Assembly (NCBI RefSeq): GCF_008831285.2
Contig: NW_022204507.1
Span: 2,836,814 to 2,900,813 of the forward strand
Direction: 5' to 3'
Source: Nymphaea colorata
Taxonomy: Eukaryota > Streptophyta > Magnoliopsida > Nymphaeales > Nymphaeaceae
Length of the DNA: 64,000 bases
Position 1 is the stretch's first letter. Every line of letters begins with the position of its first letter. Under the pieces are notes generated by a model. That model had not been told where the DNA came from. It did not search any database and was given only the letters and a program-made list of their open reading frames with translations. A program made the translations under genes and the position numbers. Below are positions 41,552-55,000 of the stretch, in pieces.

Positions 41552-44500
41552 GAGAGAAACACATCATTTGTTCGACCAACTGTATGTTGTTGGTGGCATA
41601 GTCAGATGGTGGGAATCACTAGTGAACTTGCAAGAGATGGCAATAACATGGGCCCACTACCTTACATAACGTTAACCAATAGAAAAATCGGTAGAAGATA
41701 GAGAAAGGGAGAAAAAATGAGGAAAAGAAGTGGCAAAAGGAGGGTTCATACCTTTTACAAAAGAATTTGCAACTGCAACAAGCTTTAGTCGAAGTTTTCA
41801 GAAAAATGTCATAATTTTATAACATTTATCCCACTAGTATCTTACAACTATGTATAAAAAGTGCACTTCATATTTTAAGCTGCCTTTGGGCCCCGTTTTA
41901 TGCAAAATTTGAAACAAATCTTTACTTTAAATTAAAAACCAGTGTTCTGAGGTCTGAAGATTCATCCCACCATGTATATTTATTTGAAATTCCAAATATG
42001 AGTTTGTGGACATACTTGTTCCATTTGACTTTTCTATATCTTCCTGATTTTTATTTACTGCAAAAGAAAGTTCAACGATTGGATTCCTCTCACATTAAGC
42101 CAAACTTAAGATAAGGCTGGACCAAACCTAGTATGACCTATATAAGTTAAATGAGTCTGGACTTATTGTCTCATGTTTTATCTTTATAAATTTGACTTTA
42201 AGATAAAAGATATTTTAAGAATATAAAGCACACTTGAAATACCCTAGACATGGATTATTTCAATGATCTTGATTTATTTTAAATTATGCATACACATGCA
42301 CATATATGTTGTTGTGACTAAATTTCCTAAATGACAGATATAGTTGAATTCAGTTTTGAAAGAGTCTGAACCATTAATTAATGGAATGATACATATGAAT
42401 TATAGAGAGACTATGATGGCCATGTTTTATTCATTAGTTTGCTTTGAATCAACAAATACTTGAACTCTTTATATGTATTGAAAACATATGCATTCTTGAT
42501 CATACTAAAGGATTTATCTGGCCTGACCATGATGTCGTTCAAATTGTTCAAATGATCAAGGCTGCATTACTTCTTGTTTCATGAGCAAGGAGAAGATGGT
42601 TGCCCTTCTGCAGCTGAATCTGCCTTGTGCTTTTGAGTATGACAGTTGTGGCATGACCTATTTCCCTTGCCATGATATTTTGGGGGAAATATTTTCCATC
42701 TTGTCCTTTAAAGGCCGGTTAAATATAGAAAGTCAGTCGCTGATCTATAAGTTTGATATGATGCATGAGACATTGCTTGGATAGTTCCCATATAGCTGCA
42801 AGCATGCCAATGGATAATGGTTATTGCTTCATGCATATGTGCATGCATATATTTAATAAATGTTGTTGCATGTACAAATTTGTTACTGGAATCATGTATT
42901 GAATCTCTTGATTTCATGTAATAGTGAGGGCAAGTGTTGACTTCGGTATTTCCTATTATTAGCTGGAATAAACCATGTAATTTCCCAAGCTCTCACTCTC
43001 ATCTTCTTTTTTAAGGTGGCCTTGAAGACAGGAAGACTGGTAACGTCGTTGCTACATTGCTAAGATGGTTGCATGAGGTCCAAATAGGTCCAAACGTATC
43101 AGAAGCTTTAGAAATGTTGACAAATTTTGTGTCTTTTACTTTTGTACTAAGCTTTGCTCTTGTTGACTTGATCTTAATTTTGTACTTGCTTTAGATTTGT
43201 TGACTTGATTTTACTTTTTTACTAAGCTTTGACTTTGTCGGCTTGATTCCATTTATTTCCCAAGTGATGGTGGCTTATCGTTACTAATTTGTAATGATGC
43301 CTAATAATTTTGAAGTTGTGGATGTTTTTAAAATTACTTCTGTGTGCTATATTTAAAAAAAAAATGCATCAAAAATTTGGGATTGTTACACCTTTAGTTT
43401 TTTCTGTCAACATTGCACATGCACTTAATGTCCATTGAATGATCCCTTGCGACTTTTCAAGTAGCCAATTAGTGAAAAGGAAAAAACCATGTTCTTGTCC
43501 TTCAAAATATGAAGTTTAGAGATGCTTTTTAAATCCAACAATTGAACATAGATATAATTACACCATGTTACTAAAACAACAACATGGTCTTCTAGGAACA
43601 TGTATTTCAAAAGTATGTGTTCTAAAATAACAATGTTTGTTTTCTGAAATGGCTTATAAAAGATAAAATAAAATAGGAAGGTCAAAGATGTGGTTTAGTG
43701 AAACGCTGCCAATAAAATGAGGATCGATTGGTTCAAAAGATGAAGCACTAAAAGGTAGTACATAAGAAAAAATAAAAGAAAGCAATTAAGATGATGATAT
43801 CTTCTAAATTCTCCAACCAATACATCAGGCAGGGCTTTCTAAAAACAACTTGAATCTCATTCTACAATTTTGGTGTTTAAGGTTTAAGTACAACAAACTC
43901 TTCTTTCAAATTGTTACTGCTTCACATAATCTCCAAAAGAATTTTAAAAAAAAAAGAGAAAGAGATAAGTTTAGCAATAACATTTAAGATACGAAATATG
44001 CACCTGGCTCTGGAATTTTCCAAACAAAAAGTTGAAGAATCATCATAATGGTAAAAAACAAAACTGTGAACATGTGTGCCAGGTCTGATATTAAACATGG
44101 TTTTCCAACTATTAATTAAGACTACTAGTAATTGGGGGTCAACTAACGATTTTGGATACTGCTTTACTTTTTATCTTTTAAATTCATGGGCAACTTAAAT
44201 TCTCAACAATGCATTAAATAGTTACGAATATTAAAGAGTTTATTTTTATTTTGGGACAAGACGGTTATAAAATTGTTTTTTCTTGCTATATTCCTTTTTA
44301 TCCTTGTGAAAAGCACATGTTCAGTTGTTCATATATAAAGAGAGAGAGATCAAGTCTTCGAATAATTAGGTGTTGGAAAAAAAAATGTAAAAAGGTATAT
44401 ACCAATATATATACAATGTAAACGATGGTACATGCATAACGACCCCTTAATTCTTTTTTTTTTTTTTCACAACAAGGATACATGTTTTTTTTTTTGTTGA

Positions 44501-45180
44501 TTTTAGATCTGCTTCCGTTAATTTTATGGTTAGTTTTTCCTAAAAACCCAGCTATGAATTGTCTTTCACCCTTTAGAAAGGACGCACTTAAGAATTTTTG
44601 TTGGCATCTTTCACCATAGATAAAACAGCATTCTAGTTAATGGTACTAGTGGATTTACTTTTAAATTTTAATGAGCAATCCAATGTAAACCAATAAAATG
44701 TTGGTGAGGTCTCAATATAAAATATCACAATGTTTGTGGGATGTTTAACATAATTAGTATGAAAATTAGCAAAAGAGATGCAATCTTTTGGAAATAACTT
44801 CCAAAGATATATGGACTACTAGAAAACATAACTCAGCTTTTCGTGGTTTCCGAAAAACAAATCTTATATATAATAATACTAATTTCAGCTTGAAGAAGCT
44901 TAATGTAATGAAAATACAACCTCTGGCTTAGATGTATTTACCTTTTCTACTTATATATACATATATATATATAATATTTTTTATCTAAAAAATATTTTTA
45001 AATAAATATAAACACCCTAATACATTTACAAAATCTATTTTGACATAAACTACGTTTTTATGAAAAATATTGATTTTTCTATTATCAAAATGTCGATGTT
45101 ATGAGAGCCATTTATTTTTTGTTACTATAAAAGCACTATTAAGTTTCATTTTTAGTATATTTTTTCATGAACATATTCTT

Positions 45181-45510
45181 AAGATTATATTGGTAAAGAT
45201 AGATGGCAAAAAAGATCGCTTTAAACATCACATTTAAATGATTTGGTTTTTTGTCCCTAACCTAAATAGTCTGGTCTCTACAGATTTCCATATATATAGA
45301 TATACATATAATGTATACAAGGAAAGATGGATAATATAAAGATGATGAAAGAAGCACAAAAATGTAGAAGAAATTTGAGAGGAAAAGTAATTGTTGTCAG
45401 AGTAATTGTTGAACATTTAGGAAGGATCTTAACATCCATTTCAAAATTTCTTCTCAATCCACCACCAGTAAAAATTATGGGATGAGGAAGCCACTGGTTG
45501 GCTCATTTAA

Positions 45511-45556
<46 letters not shown>

Positions 45557-47685
45557 TTCATTTGACTCGTCAGTTGTTGGGTAGGTTGTTAAATTAAGTT
45601 ACAGTCTGTTTGACTTGTCTCTATAAAGGTGTCAGATCCACCGACATTTAATTGATGAGCTGATTTCTCTGCACGTGTCAGCCGGCTGATTATAAGCCTG
45701 CACGTCAATGGCTGGAGATTAATTGTCGAGATAAATTCATTTAATTTTCCTTTTTTCCGTTTTTTGTTTGTTTATAGATAAACTTGGTTATTGACAGACC
45801 CAGTTTCATATCAAAACCTGTTTGAAGATGTTCTTTGTTGTGTTGCCTATACCAAACTTGGTTACATGTACGTATTTGTTTAAGTGCATGCCTTTGACAG
45901 TAAGTCAAAAAATTGTCAAGAACTAGTCAAGCACAACATTATAATGCACAATAAGTTAGTGTGACAGTGTACACTTACCAGGCTTTAGACAGAAAATGAT
46001 CCACTTGTTACAATTGTATGGTCTCAGAGTGAGCTGTGCCGACAGCACAAAGGCTCGCAATTCTGTCCGCAATTAAATTCTGTAGTTCTGTTTCCTTTTC
46101 ACTTCAGAAGAAGACACCATTCTACCAGGCAAATTAATTACCAAACAAACAAGAGGGGCGAGCATTCCAAAACGTTAAAAATACAAAACATGATATTATC
46201 ACTCTGAACCCTAAGCTGAATCGTGATTGATAAAATAGCCACTACTCATTTTGAGAATTTTATGTCCAATTGTTTTAGCTTCACGGTTCAGGCTTGCCCT
46301 TCTTCAAGGTTTTAGTTAGTAATTCCAAGGAAAGGATTGGGTTCCCAACGATCAGTGTCATCATTTTCTCTGAAGAGCTCAAGAGTTGAAAATCTTTGCA
46401 GTTATTGAAAAATTGGGAAGATGAAAAATTTCCATTCCTTGTTGCAAAATGAAAGAAAGCTACCTAGCTAGGGTGTCTACGGATTAATTCAAAAGAAAAG
46501 AAAACAAAACATAGCTTCTGTGGGAAGTTAAATTATGGGAATTTACGTGGCTAGCTCCTTTTGATGAGATGACGAAGGCTTTCCATGAATTTACCTCAGC
46601 TTCTGTGTATATGTCTAACGACATGAACATGCAGCCTGATATTTCCCTTAATTGGTGGGAAGCTGTAGAATTGGCGTGATCAAATAATTTTGCTGCTAGG
46701 GAACCATGCATGTAAAATGAAACTAGCTCCACGCATTCGAACTGCAAATTCACTGTTTTTTCCTTTTTCTCTTAATTTTCGCTGTTCACCAGAAGGGTGA
46801 ATCTGAGCCCATCGGAGAGCAAGCCAGGTGAATATACAGCAAAATTGTTGTGATATACAGCAACCATTTTCCTTAATTTCCAAGAAATACCTTCCCATTT
46901 ATAAAGGCAAAGATGAAGATCGACGGCTCAAATGGTTTATTTTGTGTTGGCTGAGCCGGAAATTTCTTGCTGGGTGGCGCTAATGCTTTAAAGTTTAGAC
47001 CTTTAAAGAGCATCTATATGCAAATTAATTATCAAAAAATAATTTGCTAGGAGGTCCCAACATATAAAATATCCATTGACAAGCTCACACCTGCATCAGC
47101 CACTACTTTGAGATTATACCGTAAGATGAATGAAGAGCTAAAAGTAGCTGGATACCTTAATTTAAGAATGAAATGTGGCTAAAGAGGCTATTTTCCAATC
47201 GAGGAGCCATTGCCTCCCTCCCCCTTCTGCCTCCAAGGTCCACACGTCGCCGCCATGTTCTGATCCAGCTTTTCTCGTGGAAGATATAGGAAGCTGGAGA
47301 TGCCCAATTTATGTATGATAAAGAAAGCGTGTGGATCTATAAATAACGTTTGCAGGAACCGTACCTTTGAACATCTGAGTTTTCACACTAGCCGCCCCTA
47401 TTTCTTTCCTTCTGCATCAAGTTTAGTGCCCTGGCCTGCTAATTCAGCCCCTGTCTTGGTAGGAGACTTGAGGCGGCATAACATGGTAAGTTATTACTTC
47501 TCTCGGTGGCTGCCAAAAGGAAGCCCAACTTTATATCCTTCCAGTCATCTTAATTTTTGGCAGGTTTAATATTCCGTTGTCGTTGTAATATTCAGACATC
47601 TAGTTAATTTGAAAAAACATTTTGAGTAACTTGAATGGTCCAGCAGAGTATGACATCCACTCAACATTTATTGGTGGTGGTTGTA
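45181..47685. other. AT-rich intergenic sequence
   Basis: Unique sequence beyond the duplicated segment. No gene recognised; short open frames at 46,484-46,898 (minus) and 47,300-47,569 (plus) show no domain. Confidence 0.6.
45515..45552. repeat. (AT)n microsatellite
   Basis: Uninterrupted AT dinucleotide run of about 38 bases. Confidence 0.95.
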
Positions 47686-48026
47686 TGAAAATGATGAAGA
47701 AAAGAAATTTATACAAGAGATGGGTAAGTTACAATATTTAATTTCCTTCTGCTTTATTTAGGAGAATTTGTTTCCACAATAATTTTTGCATGCATTCATT
47801 TCCACAACCTTGTTCTTGATTTGTAGCAGCGTGTGGTGTCAAATCCATTTCTTGATCATGTGTCACCTTCTTTCCATAATTTATACACGGGGAGTTGTGA
47901 TCATGTGTTGTCTTTTTTTCAAGCTTATCATGCAATATTTTCTTTTCAACCTTCATGCATGGTGAGTTGCAATGATTTTGCTTCTTTCCAAAGTTGACAC
48001 ATGGTGAGCATGGTGAGTTGTTGCCA
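47686..48026 (-). repeat. 3' LTR of the minus-strand copia
   Basis: 341 bp, starting TG and ending CA on the plus strand (TGAAAATGATG to TTGTTGCCA). Aligns with 51,580-52,029 except for about 90 bases missing at a TTTA shared by both edges of the deletion. The two LTRs differ at many positions, so insertion is not recent. Confidence 0.85.
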
Positions 48027-48035
48027 TCCCCTTTC
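48027..48035 (-). promoter_or_regulatory. Polypurine tract
   Basis: Minus strand reads GAAAGGGGA directly against the TG of the 3' LTR, the expected site for plus-strand DNA priming. Confidence 0.75.
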
Positions 48036-48039
48036 AATC

Positions 48040-48400
48040 GCAGGGGTGAGATCTGATGAAGCCCAAGATTGCAAATAAGATAACTGAATAGAGCACAAGG
48101 GAGTGGCTTTGTAAATAAATCTGCTATTTGATGCTTGGCTGAAACATATTGAGTCTCGAGTGATCCAAGAGCAACTTTTTCTCGTACAAAGTGATAGTCC
48201 AATTCGACATGAAAAACCTGCTTTATTTATGGATGTATGCAAAGCTGAAATATTATCACACAGTAAAAGTGGTGGCTTAGGTAAATAGATTCCAACGTCT
48301 TGGAGTATATATGTGAGTAAGTGACCCTAGTAATCTCTGTGGTGGCTGTAGCAAGGGCACGACATTTAGCTTCACAATATGACCTAGCATGGTTGGTTGC
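48040..48400 (-). pseudogene. RNase H of the minus-strand copia
   Basis: Minus-strand MDYHFVREKVALGSLETQYV and HQIADLFTKPLP, the copia RNase H end, near 48,202-48,100. The preceding AEAEY-type region near 48,330-48,390 is frameshifted. A Gly-Asn rich tail continues into the 3' LTR. Confidence 0.8.
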
Positions 48401-48659
48401 TTCTTAGAACTCCTTGAGATGCAAGTAGTCCCACAAAAATGCAATAGTTAGAAGTTGATCGTCTACTGTTTGGGCATCTGGCCCAATCTGCATCAAAATA
48501 GGCTTCGAGCGAGGTGGATTTTCTCTTGAAAAAATTCATGCCATAGTGAGATGTGCCATGAACATGTCGAGCAATTCTTTCACCATCTGAAAATGTTCAA
48601 GAGTGGGTGCATGCATAAATTGGAAAAAAAATTCACCACAAACGACAAGTCTGGCTGGG

Positions 48660-49775
48660 TTAGAGTGAGATATTGAAGTGCTTCAACAAGGCTTCAATAG
48701 CCAGTAACATCAACTTATAGTGCATCCATGGAGGCATCATGTTTTGCATTAACCATGATGGGAGTGTTGGTGGATTTACAATTCTGCATATTTGCTCGAC
48801 AAATGATGTCGTTGGCATATTTTTGTTGATGAAGAAACATGCCATCTGATTTCCTTTGAAGCTGAATGCAAAGGAAAAAATTAACATCTACCAAACCATT
48901 CATTGCATACTCTTCCCTTACTTGCTCAATAAACTCATTTAATTTTTTTTAGAGTTACCGGTTAAAATGATGTCGTCAACGTAAAGTAAGAGAAGAGTAA
49001 CATCATTATCTTTTTGCCGAACAAAGAGAAATGAGTCGAACATGCTAGCAGTGAATCTCATGATGAATAGAAATTTTGCAAAGCGATCATACAAAGCCCG
49101 AGGGGCTTGCTTCAGTCCATACATGGTTCTATTCAGTTGGCAGACATGATTTGGATGAGTAGCATCTTTGAATCTCAATATAAAACCAATTCTTGTAGAT
49201 GGCCATTTAAAAATACATTTTTTACATCTAAATGATTGAGAAGCCAATCATGAGCTAGATCAATACCTAAAACCATTCGAATTTTAGCAATTTAACCACC
49301 GGTGAGTCTCTAGAAAATCAATACCTTGGATTTGACTATACCCTTGAGCCACTAGACGCGACTTGAGTCGTTCCAATGTCCCATCACTTTTTTGTTTTGT
49401 TTTGATCGCCCACCGGCCGCCAATGACATGCATGTGTGGATTCCTTGGGACAAGAGGCCAAGCATTGTTTGCTTGTAGTGCCGTCATCTCATCTTCCATT
49501 GCTTTATTCCAGCCTCCATGTTTTAGTGCCATAGTATAGTGGTTTGGTTCCTTCAGCATAGAAATGGTAAACGCATATTTTGGATTTGGTTTTACTGTTC
49601 GAGATTTGGATCTAGTGGCCATGGCATGGGAAGCAGATGATGTCAGTAGTAGTGGTTGAGTAGGTGGTGAAGATGCAATTGGCAGAGGATGGGTTGTTGG
49701 TATGTTAGGAGGTTGATGGTAATTAAGGGTGGTGATTGACTTGGTTGTTATATGAGGTTGGTCCTCTAGTTCCAA
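48660..49775 (-). pseudogene. Reverse transcriptase of the minus-strand copia
   Basis: The N-terminal part at 49,775-49,284 reads MATRSKSRTVKPNPKYAF, KHGGWNKAMEDEMTALQANN, WAIKTKQKSDGTLERLKSRL and VAQGYSQIQGIDF. After a break the core at 49,247-48,939 has LNRTMYGLKQAPRALYDRF and LLLLYVDDIILTGNS; YVDD is at 48,972-48,983 with both aspartates intact. FLHQQKYANDIICRA follows in another frame. Frameshifts separate the parts. Confidence 0.85.
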
Positions 49776-49776
49776 A

Positions 49777-50300
49777 TTAATTTTTTATCATTGTATGTAA
49801 TTCAAGAAACTTGGAAGAAAAAAAATCTGACTTTCTCTTTATAGGATAGTACCAAGAATAACAAGTGAATTGATAAGCATAATATTTAATGCTTTGACAA
49901 GAAGCCACTGGAGCTGGTCTCCACAAATTGCAGTGGACCTTTTCAAACATTGCACCACAATCAACCTCTTTCGGAAGAAGTGGAAGTCGACAAGATTTTT
50001 CCATTTGGCAACTTTGACAAATGGTAAAACCTGTCATTTTGTTCATGACTCATTTTATTTGCTGACATAAAATCAAGAATTATAGCATGCAGATGCCCCA
50101 AGCATCCTTGCCAAACATTGGAAGAAGCTGTTTGAAACCTTGCTGAAAAAAAATGTCCTTTGGATTGCCTTTGAGTGCATATAAGTCTGATTCTCCAGAT
50201 CGTGCTGCTATCACTGCCTTGGTCTCCTTGTCCTTAATCACAAACAAGTTAAAAGAGAATTCAAATAAATATGCCATGGTACTGGTGAGTTGGCTCACAA
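49777..50300 (-). pseudogene. Partial integrase of the minus-strand copia
   Basis: The pre-integrase segment at 50,298-50,080 reads VIAARSGESDLYALKGNP. The zinc-binding end ICQSCQMEK follows, then VHCNLWRPAPVASCQ where the first catalytic Asp of HSDLWGPAP-type motifs is Asn, and YPIKRKSDFFSSKF. The sequence then passes straight into the linker before RT at about 49,795, so the rest of the catalytic core, including the second Asp and the Glu, is deleted. Confidence 0.8.
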
Positions 50301-51566
50301 AGTGTTAGCTCTTTTTAACACCTGGAACCGCCAAAACATTATCTGGAGAGAGAGAGAGAGAGAATTTTGGATCCCACCTTTATGTCGGCTGTTCCAATAT
50401 GTGTAATGTCCAATTTTTCACCATTTTCTAGCATTATTTTATCTGATCATTTGTACTTAACACAGTTTTGAAGATTACTTGAATTGTTTGTGACATGAGA
50501 AGCTGCTCATGTATCTAGATACCAATCTTGGTCCTTTGGATCTGACACCTTCAGATTAGTGAATGCTTGAGGTACATCTCGTGGTTGATATGACTGATCA
50601 AATCCATGATAACATTTAAGAGAAGAGTGATTATTTTGTCCACATATTTGGCATGGTACCTTCGGTTTGTTTGAAGAAGCTCCATTAGAGTTGGCTGATC
50701 CATGATTGTCACGAGATTAAGAAACTGGAACAAATCCACGGCCTCTTGAGTTAAAGTGATTGTTGTTTCTGCGTTTATTGTTGTTGTAGCGACCCTTGTT
50801 ATTTTGATTTCCTGTCTGCTGGGTGAGAAATGAAACATTAGCATTCAACTTGCTTTCGCTTGCACTAAGGTCCTTCATGCTCTCATGATTTTAAAGTAAG
50901 ACAACTTTACGACACAACGAAATTGGTGGCATATGAATAGAGGTGGAGAAGGCTTCATAACCTGCTCGTTAACCAGTCATCAACCAAAAAACTTTATCTT
51001 CATCATTGAGAGGCTTGCCTATAGCAGCAAGTTCATCAAAAATAGACTCGAATCCAGTGATGTACTCGGTAATGGACTTATCTTGTTTTCGATAAGTTTG
51101 TAATTTCCTATTCGATAGAAAATGTCTCTCTTTTCACTCACGTGCAAATGTTGTTGTTAAGGTCATCCATACTTCTGCTGAACTCTTGTGTCCAATGACT
51201 AGACCCAACACCTCTACAGACAGAGATACTGAAAGCTGGCCTCGAAGCAATCGATCTGATTTCTTCCAGGTCACTGAAATCAAGATTTAGGCTGTTGATA
51301 GGTTCACCATTTTCTGTAGTTTCAAATGTTTAACTTAACGTAGGAACAGTGCCACCAATAAACTCAAGAAGATCCTGGCTTTCTATGAGGCCATGCATAT
51401 GAGTTTGCCAGAGAAGAAAATTCTTATGCGTGAACTTGACCGAGACAAAATTAGCAACATTCACATTTGAAGGAAAAGAGAACTTAGCCAATGACGTTGC
51501 TGAGGATGATGCCATTGAAGTAGTAGAAAAGAAATCAGTAAGAGAATGTCCCAAAAGGGCTTGCAC
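50301..51566 (-). pseudogene. Gag and protease of the minus-strand copia
   Basis: Gag starts near 51,566 with FVSVKFTHKNFLLWQTHMHG, the usual W-x-T-x-M region. A long frameshifted middle follows (51,330-50,850). Then an Asn/Arg-rich stretch and a CCHC knuckle CQICGQNNHSSLKC at about 50,611-50,652. The protease site reads DWYLDT then TGA (50,507-50,509) in place of the glycine codon. Confidence 0.8.
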
Positions 51567-51579
51567 GGCTCTGATACCA
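51567..51579 (-). promoter_or_regulatory. Primer-binding site for initiator Met-tRNA
   Basis: Minus strand TGGTATCAGAGCC directly after the CA end of the 5' LTR; this is the classic plant copia primer site complementary to the 3' end of the initiator methionine tRNA. Confidence 0.9.
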
Positions 51580-52029
51580 TGAAAATGATTATGGAAAAAG
51601 AGAAATTTAACATGGTTCAGATATTATCCTGCATCACGTTACTCAGTCATCAAAACGATGGTGAGTCTTCTTTTATTGCCTTGTACTTTATACAAGAGAT
51701 GGGTCAATTACAATATTTAATTTTCGAATTTCCTTCAGCTTTATTTAGAAGAATTTGTTTTCACAATAATTTCTACATGCATTCATTGCTACAACCTTGT
51801 TCCTGATTTGTAGCTGCATGTGGTGTCAAATCCATTTCTTCATCATACATCACCCTCTCTCCATAATTCATACATGAGAAGTTGTGATCATGCGTTGTCT
51901 TCTTTCCAAGTTTATCATGCAATATTTTCTTTCCAACCTTCATGCATGGTGAGTTGCTATGATTGTGGGTAGGAATTATCTTTTTTCCCAAAATTAACAT
52001 ATGGTGAGCTTCATGGTGAGTTGTTGTCA
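51580..52029 (-). repeat. 5' LTR of the minus-strand copia
   Basis: 450 bp, plus-strand ends TGAAAATGATT and TTGTTGTCA. It retains the roughly 90 bases missing from the 3' LTR. Confidence 0.85.
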
Positions 52030-55000
52030 GTTTAAAATATTTTGAATATTAATATTGACAGCTCTGCAGTGGAGAAGGGCAGCTATCACACAAGGCGATG
52101 GCTGCTGGCAGTGAGCAAAGGGGCAATATAGATCAGCTTCATTCCCCACCTGTTCAGCTCCACATGACGCGTTACCGACCATGTCCGCTGTTGGCAGCTC
52201 GCCAGCATCTCCCCTTATGAGCTACCTCTTGTTGGCAATAGTCACATTTGACATACATATAAGCTGCCAATATTGATGCTTTCTTAACAACATGATTTGT
52301 TTCATCGCCTGATCTAAATGGTCAGTTGGGATTCATAAATTTTGGTGGAAAATCGAAGCAACAAATTAAACGACATGATTCGCCACACCTACTAGTATGA
52401 CATAAAGCTGAGCTCATTGGAAAGCTTCATCTTGCTGGTGACAAAGGCTATCCACTATCCATACTTTCAGCAGTTTGTCACCGTACGTAGAACTATACTT
52501 TCCAAAATTTTTAGATGTGTTATTGTATTTGAAGAAAATGACTCTGTGTGCCTATTTGACCCTAAAGATACAAGAGAGTCTACTTTCAGGTCACTAGGCA
52601 ATACTAACAGTATATATTCAGACAACTTTTTTCATTGCCAAACGGGCTCTAGGAGCCCGTTTTCTTAAACTAAGTTTTAAGGGAAATCATGCTGACTTAG
52701 CAACCTGGTCTTGGGTAAGCATTTTTGGTTGCTAAGTAATAATTTGACCAAAAATATTTAAAAATTGAAAACAAATATTAAACAAGTGTCGTATTGTGGC
52801 CACCGACCTCTGGGAATAAGGTCAGCTGGGCTTACATCATCCATGTGTTTCCTGCCCACAAGTGGCTGAGAGATAGAGATCTAACATGGATCGATATTCA
52901 GACACCTCTAACAAACAAACAAATGGCACCTCACCAGACAAACCGTATAACTTGGCAACACAAAGGTCAACATCATTTGAACCATTGAAAAAAAAAGATT
53001 ATCATGTATGAGAGAGTTCAAAATTTGTAAGAAAAGAATTATCATATAGGGATGTGGCAAGAAAGCTTAATATTACACCCCTATCAATTAGATTGGACAA
53101 AATTATTTGCTTGTTAGTTAATTGTATGGGGTTTTGGTTGGTACAAATGACCATAAAAAGCAAAAGTTCAGTTAAACAATTGTCCAAATATAGAAAATTG
53201 CACAAAGAGAAAAATAGAAAAAAAAATACTGGTGTCATTAATTGGAAAAGGAAAATCTCATCCAAATTAGCCACAATATAACATCAAAATTCCTTAATTC
53301 ACTATTTGAAGTCATGTTTGGCTTTGTTTTTTCAAATTTTCTGGGCATTTCTAGGCCTATATAGTGGTATCCACTTGTCATAATCTAAAAGAAAATAGAA
53401 ATGCAGGTGAAAACAAGAGTTGGGAAGGAGTACCCTCATCTCATTAACTGGAAAAGGGAGCTTGGCCATTCATAATTTCCACGTACCAGTGCATGGGAAG
53501 TAAGACAGAATTCTCTCATACAAATTCCCACATCAGTAACGTGAAACACTTACAAAAGATCCAAGTGCACATCACAACAAGAAAGTATGCTATTGGCAAT
53601 GGCTTTTACCATCGTCAATAGTTCAAATGGCATCGCCAATGTGATATTGGTAACGGGTTTGGCCTAAACGGATGGCTTAAGCCGACCTAACTGGCAATAA
53701 ATTGCATTTGTAGTGACATTTTATAAGTGTGAGCTAAGCCTACTTGTTCAATTTGGCCATTTCTGATCATCTTCATATTGTCCATTAATGCAACTTATGA
53801 AATGAGACAGGAATACCAATGCTTTAGTGAGTCTAGGGACACACAACTAACAAGTAGACAGCCAGGGAGACAGGAATACCAGCTTTGAAGGTATGCCTCC
53901 GCATCTTTGCTTATAGAAGGAAAAAGAGAGAGAGAAAAAAGGCTAGGTCGGCTTCTCAGTTCGCCTACATAAGTGTACACCATCCTTTCCGTTAGCAGCA
54001 CAGTTTCTGGCTTGGCCACCAATGAATGGCGTTTCACAAAAACAGCAGGCAGCAATGTCTGGTTCGACATGTAGAGAGAGGTGGTTATGAATTCATGGAG
54101 TATGTACGTTCCTCATCAACAAAAGGAGCTACAAGCTAGGTAAATCGATTTCCATTTAACTGCTCCTCCAAGGTCTGTTTTTTCTCTTCTTTTGAGTGAA
54201 TGGACACACAATTAGCTTTTCATCTATTACATTGTTTAGCTTTCAGAAACCCAGCAAGCCATGAAAACTATATATGTCACCGCTTAATTAAGTGCCAATA
54301 TTTAAGACCAGAGATTAGATAGCTCCATGATCTTCAATTCTTCTCAAAAGAATTATATGCAAGTTAAGGCTAGCTGCACGCGAAACTATAGGAACTGAAA
54401 AGTTTCACAAAAAGAGAAGGCATTTAATCATGCAAAGCAACTATTGTCATGTTTATGAAGGAAAAGAAGAAAGTTAAGCTATAGCTTCCATTAAGAATGA
54501 ATTGGAGAACATGTAGGGCAATTGAAAGAGAACACAAAGGCTGATTCTCTCCTTTCTTGAAAGTTAACATAACCAACTAATACCTTCCATCGTAGCTTAC
54601 GTCTTGCTCGTGCGGTAATTTATTTGGAAGAGTATGTTCTTAAGTAAAAGAAACAGAACCAAGTATTCAAAAATCACCAATCATCATCTAGAATTGAATC
54701 ATGGGACCTTGTTGCCGCCTAATTGGGTCAGAAAATTTGTTTTCTTGTTTGCCGTCTGCCGACCAACCGCATCCATTCCAGCTTGCAATTTTGAATGGTT
54801 TTTTCACGGATGATCCAACTATGTTTTCTTTGGGTTGCATGACAAGATGTAGATCTAAACCCACCTTTACTTTAAATTCCGAAGAGAGAGAGAGGGAGAG
54901 ACAAAGAGAGTGATAGTCAAGTTCTTGCGGCCTTAAAAATCCTATCCGTGAAACCGTAACTGAAAACGTGGGCAATCACACACCTTTTGTTAATGCCTAA

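Larger units (their letters stand above)
33139..45180. repeat. 12-kb duplication, second copy (starts at the gap)
   Basis: Repeats 20,968-33,038. The first 5 kb lack about 38 bases net relative to the first copy, mostly single bases lost from runs, as in an unpolished contig end. Feature calls inside are duplicates of those in P2 and many extra frameshifts here are probably sequence error. Confidence 0.9.
47686..52029 (-). mobile_element. Copia element with both LTRs (minus strand)
   Basis: 4,344 bp. Minus-strand order: 5' LTR 52,029-51,580, primer site, gag, zinc knuckle, protease, partial integrase, RT, RNase H, purine tract, 3' LTR 48,026-47,686. It is a different family from Copia-1 and Copia-2: gag reads FPSNVNVANFVSVKFTHKNF. 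Integrase core deletion, stops and frameshifts make it non-autonomous. The 5 bp on either side (TTGTA and GTTTA) do not match, so no clean target duplication is seen; that suggests age or rearrangement. Confidence 0.9.

Noticed and set aside
33139-45180. Treating the second 12-kb copy as an independent paralogue
   Set aside because: Near identity, equal microsatellite lengths, the 100-N gap and edge-biased indels point to one locus assembled twice.
53573-53715. Confident call of a CACTA MITE
   Set aside because: Termini match only partly and no 3-bp target duplication is clear; kept as a low-confidence feature.
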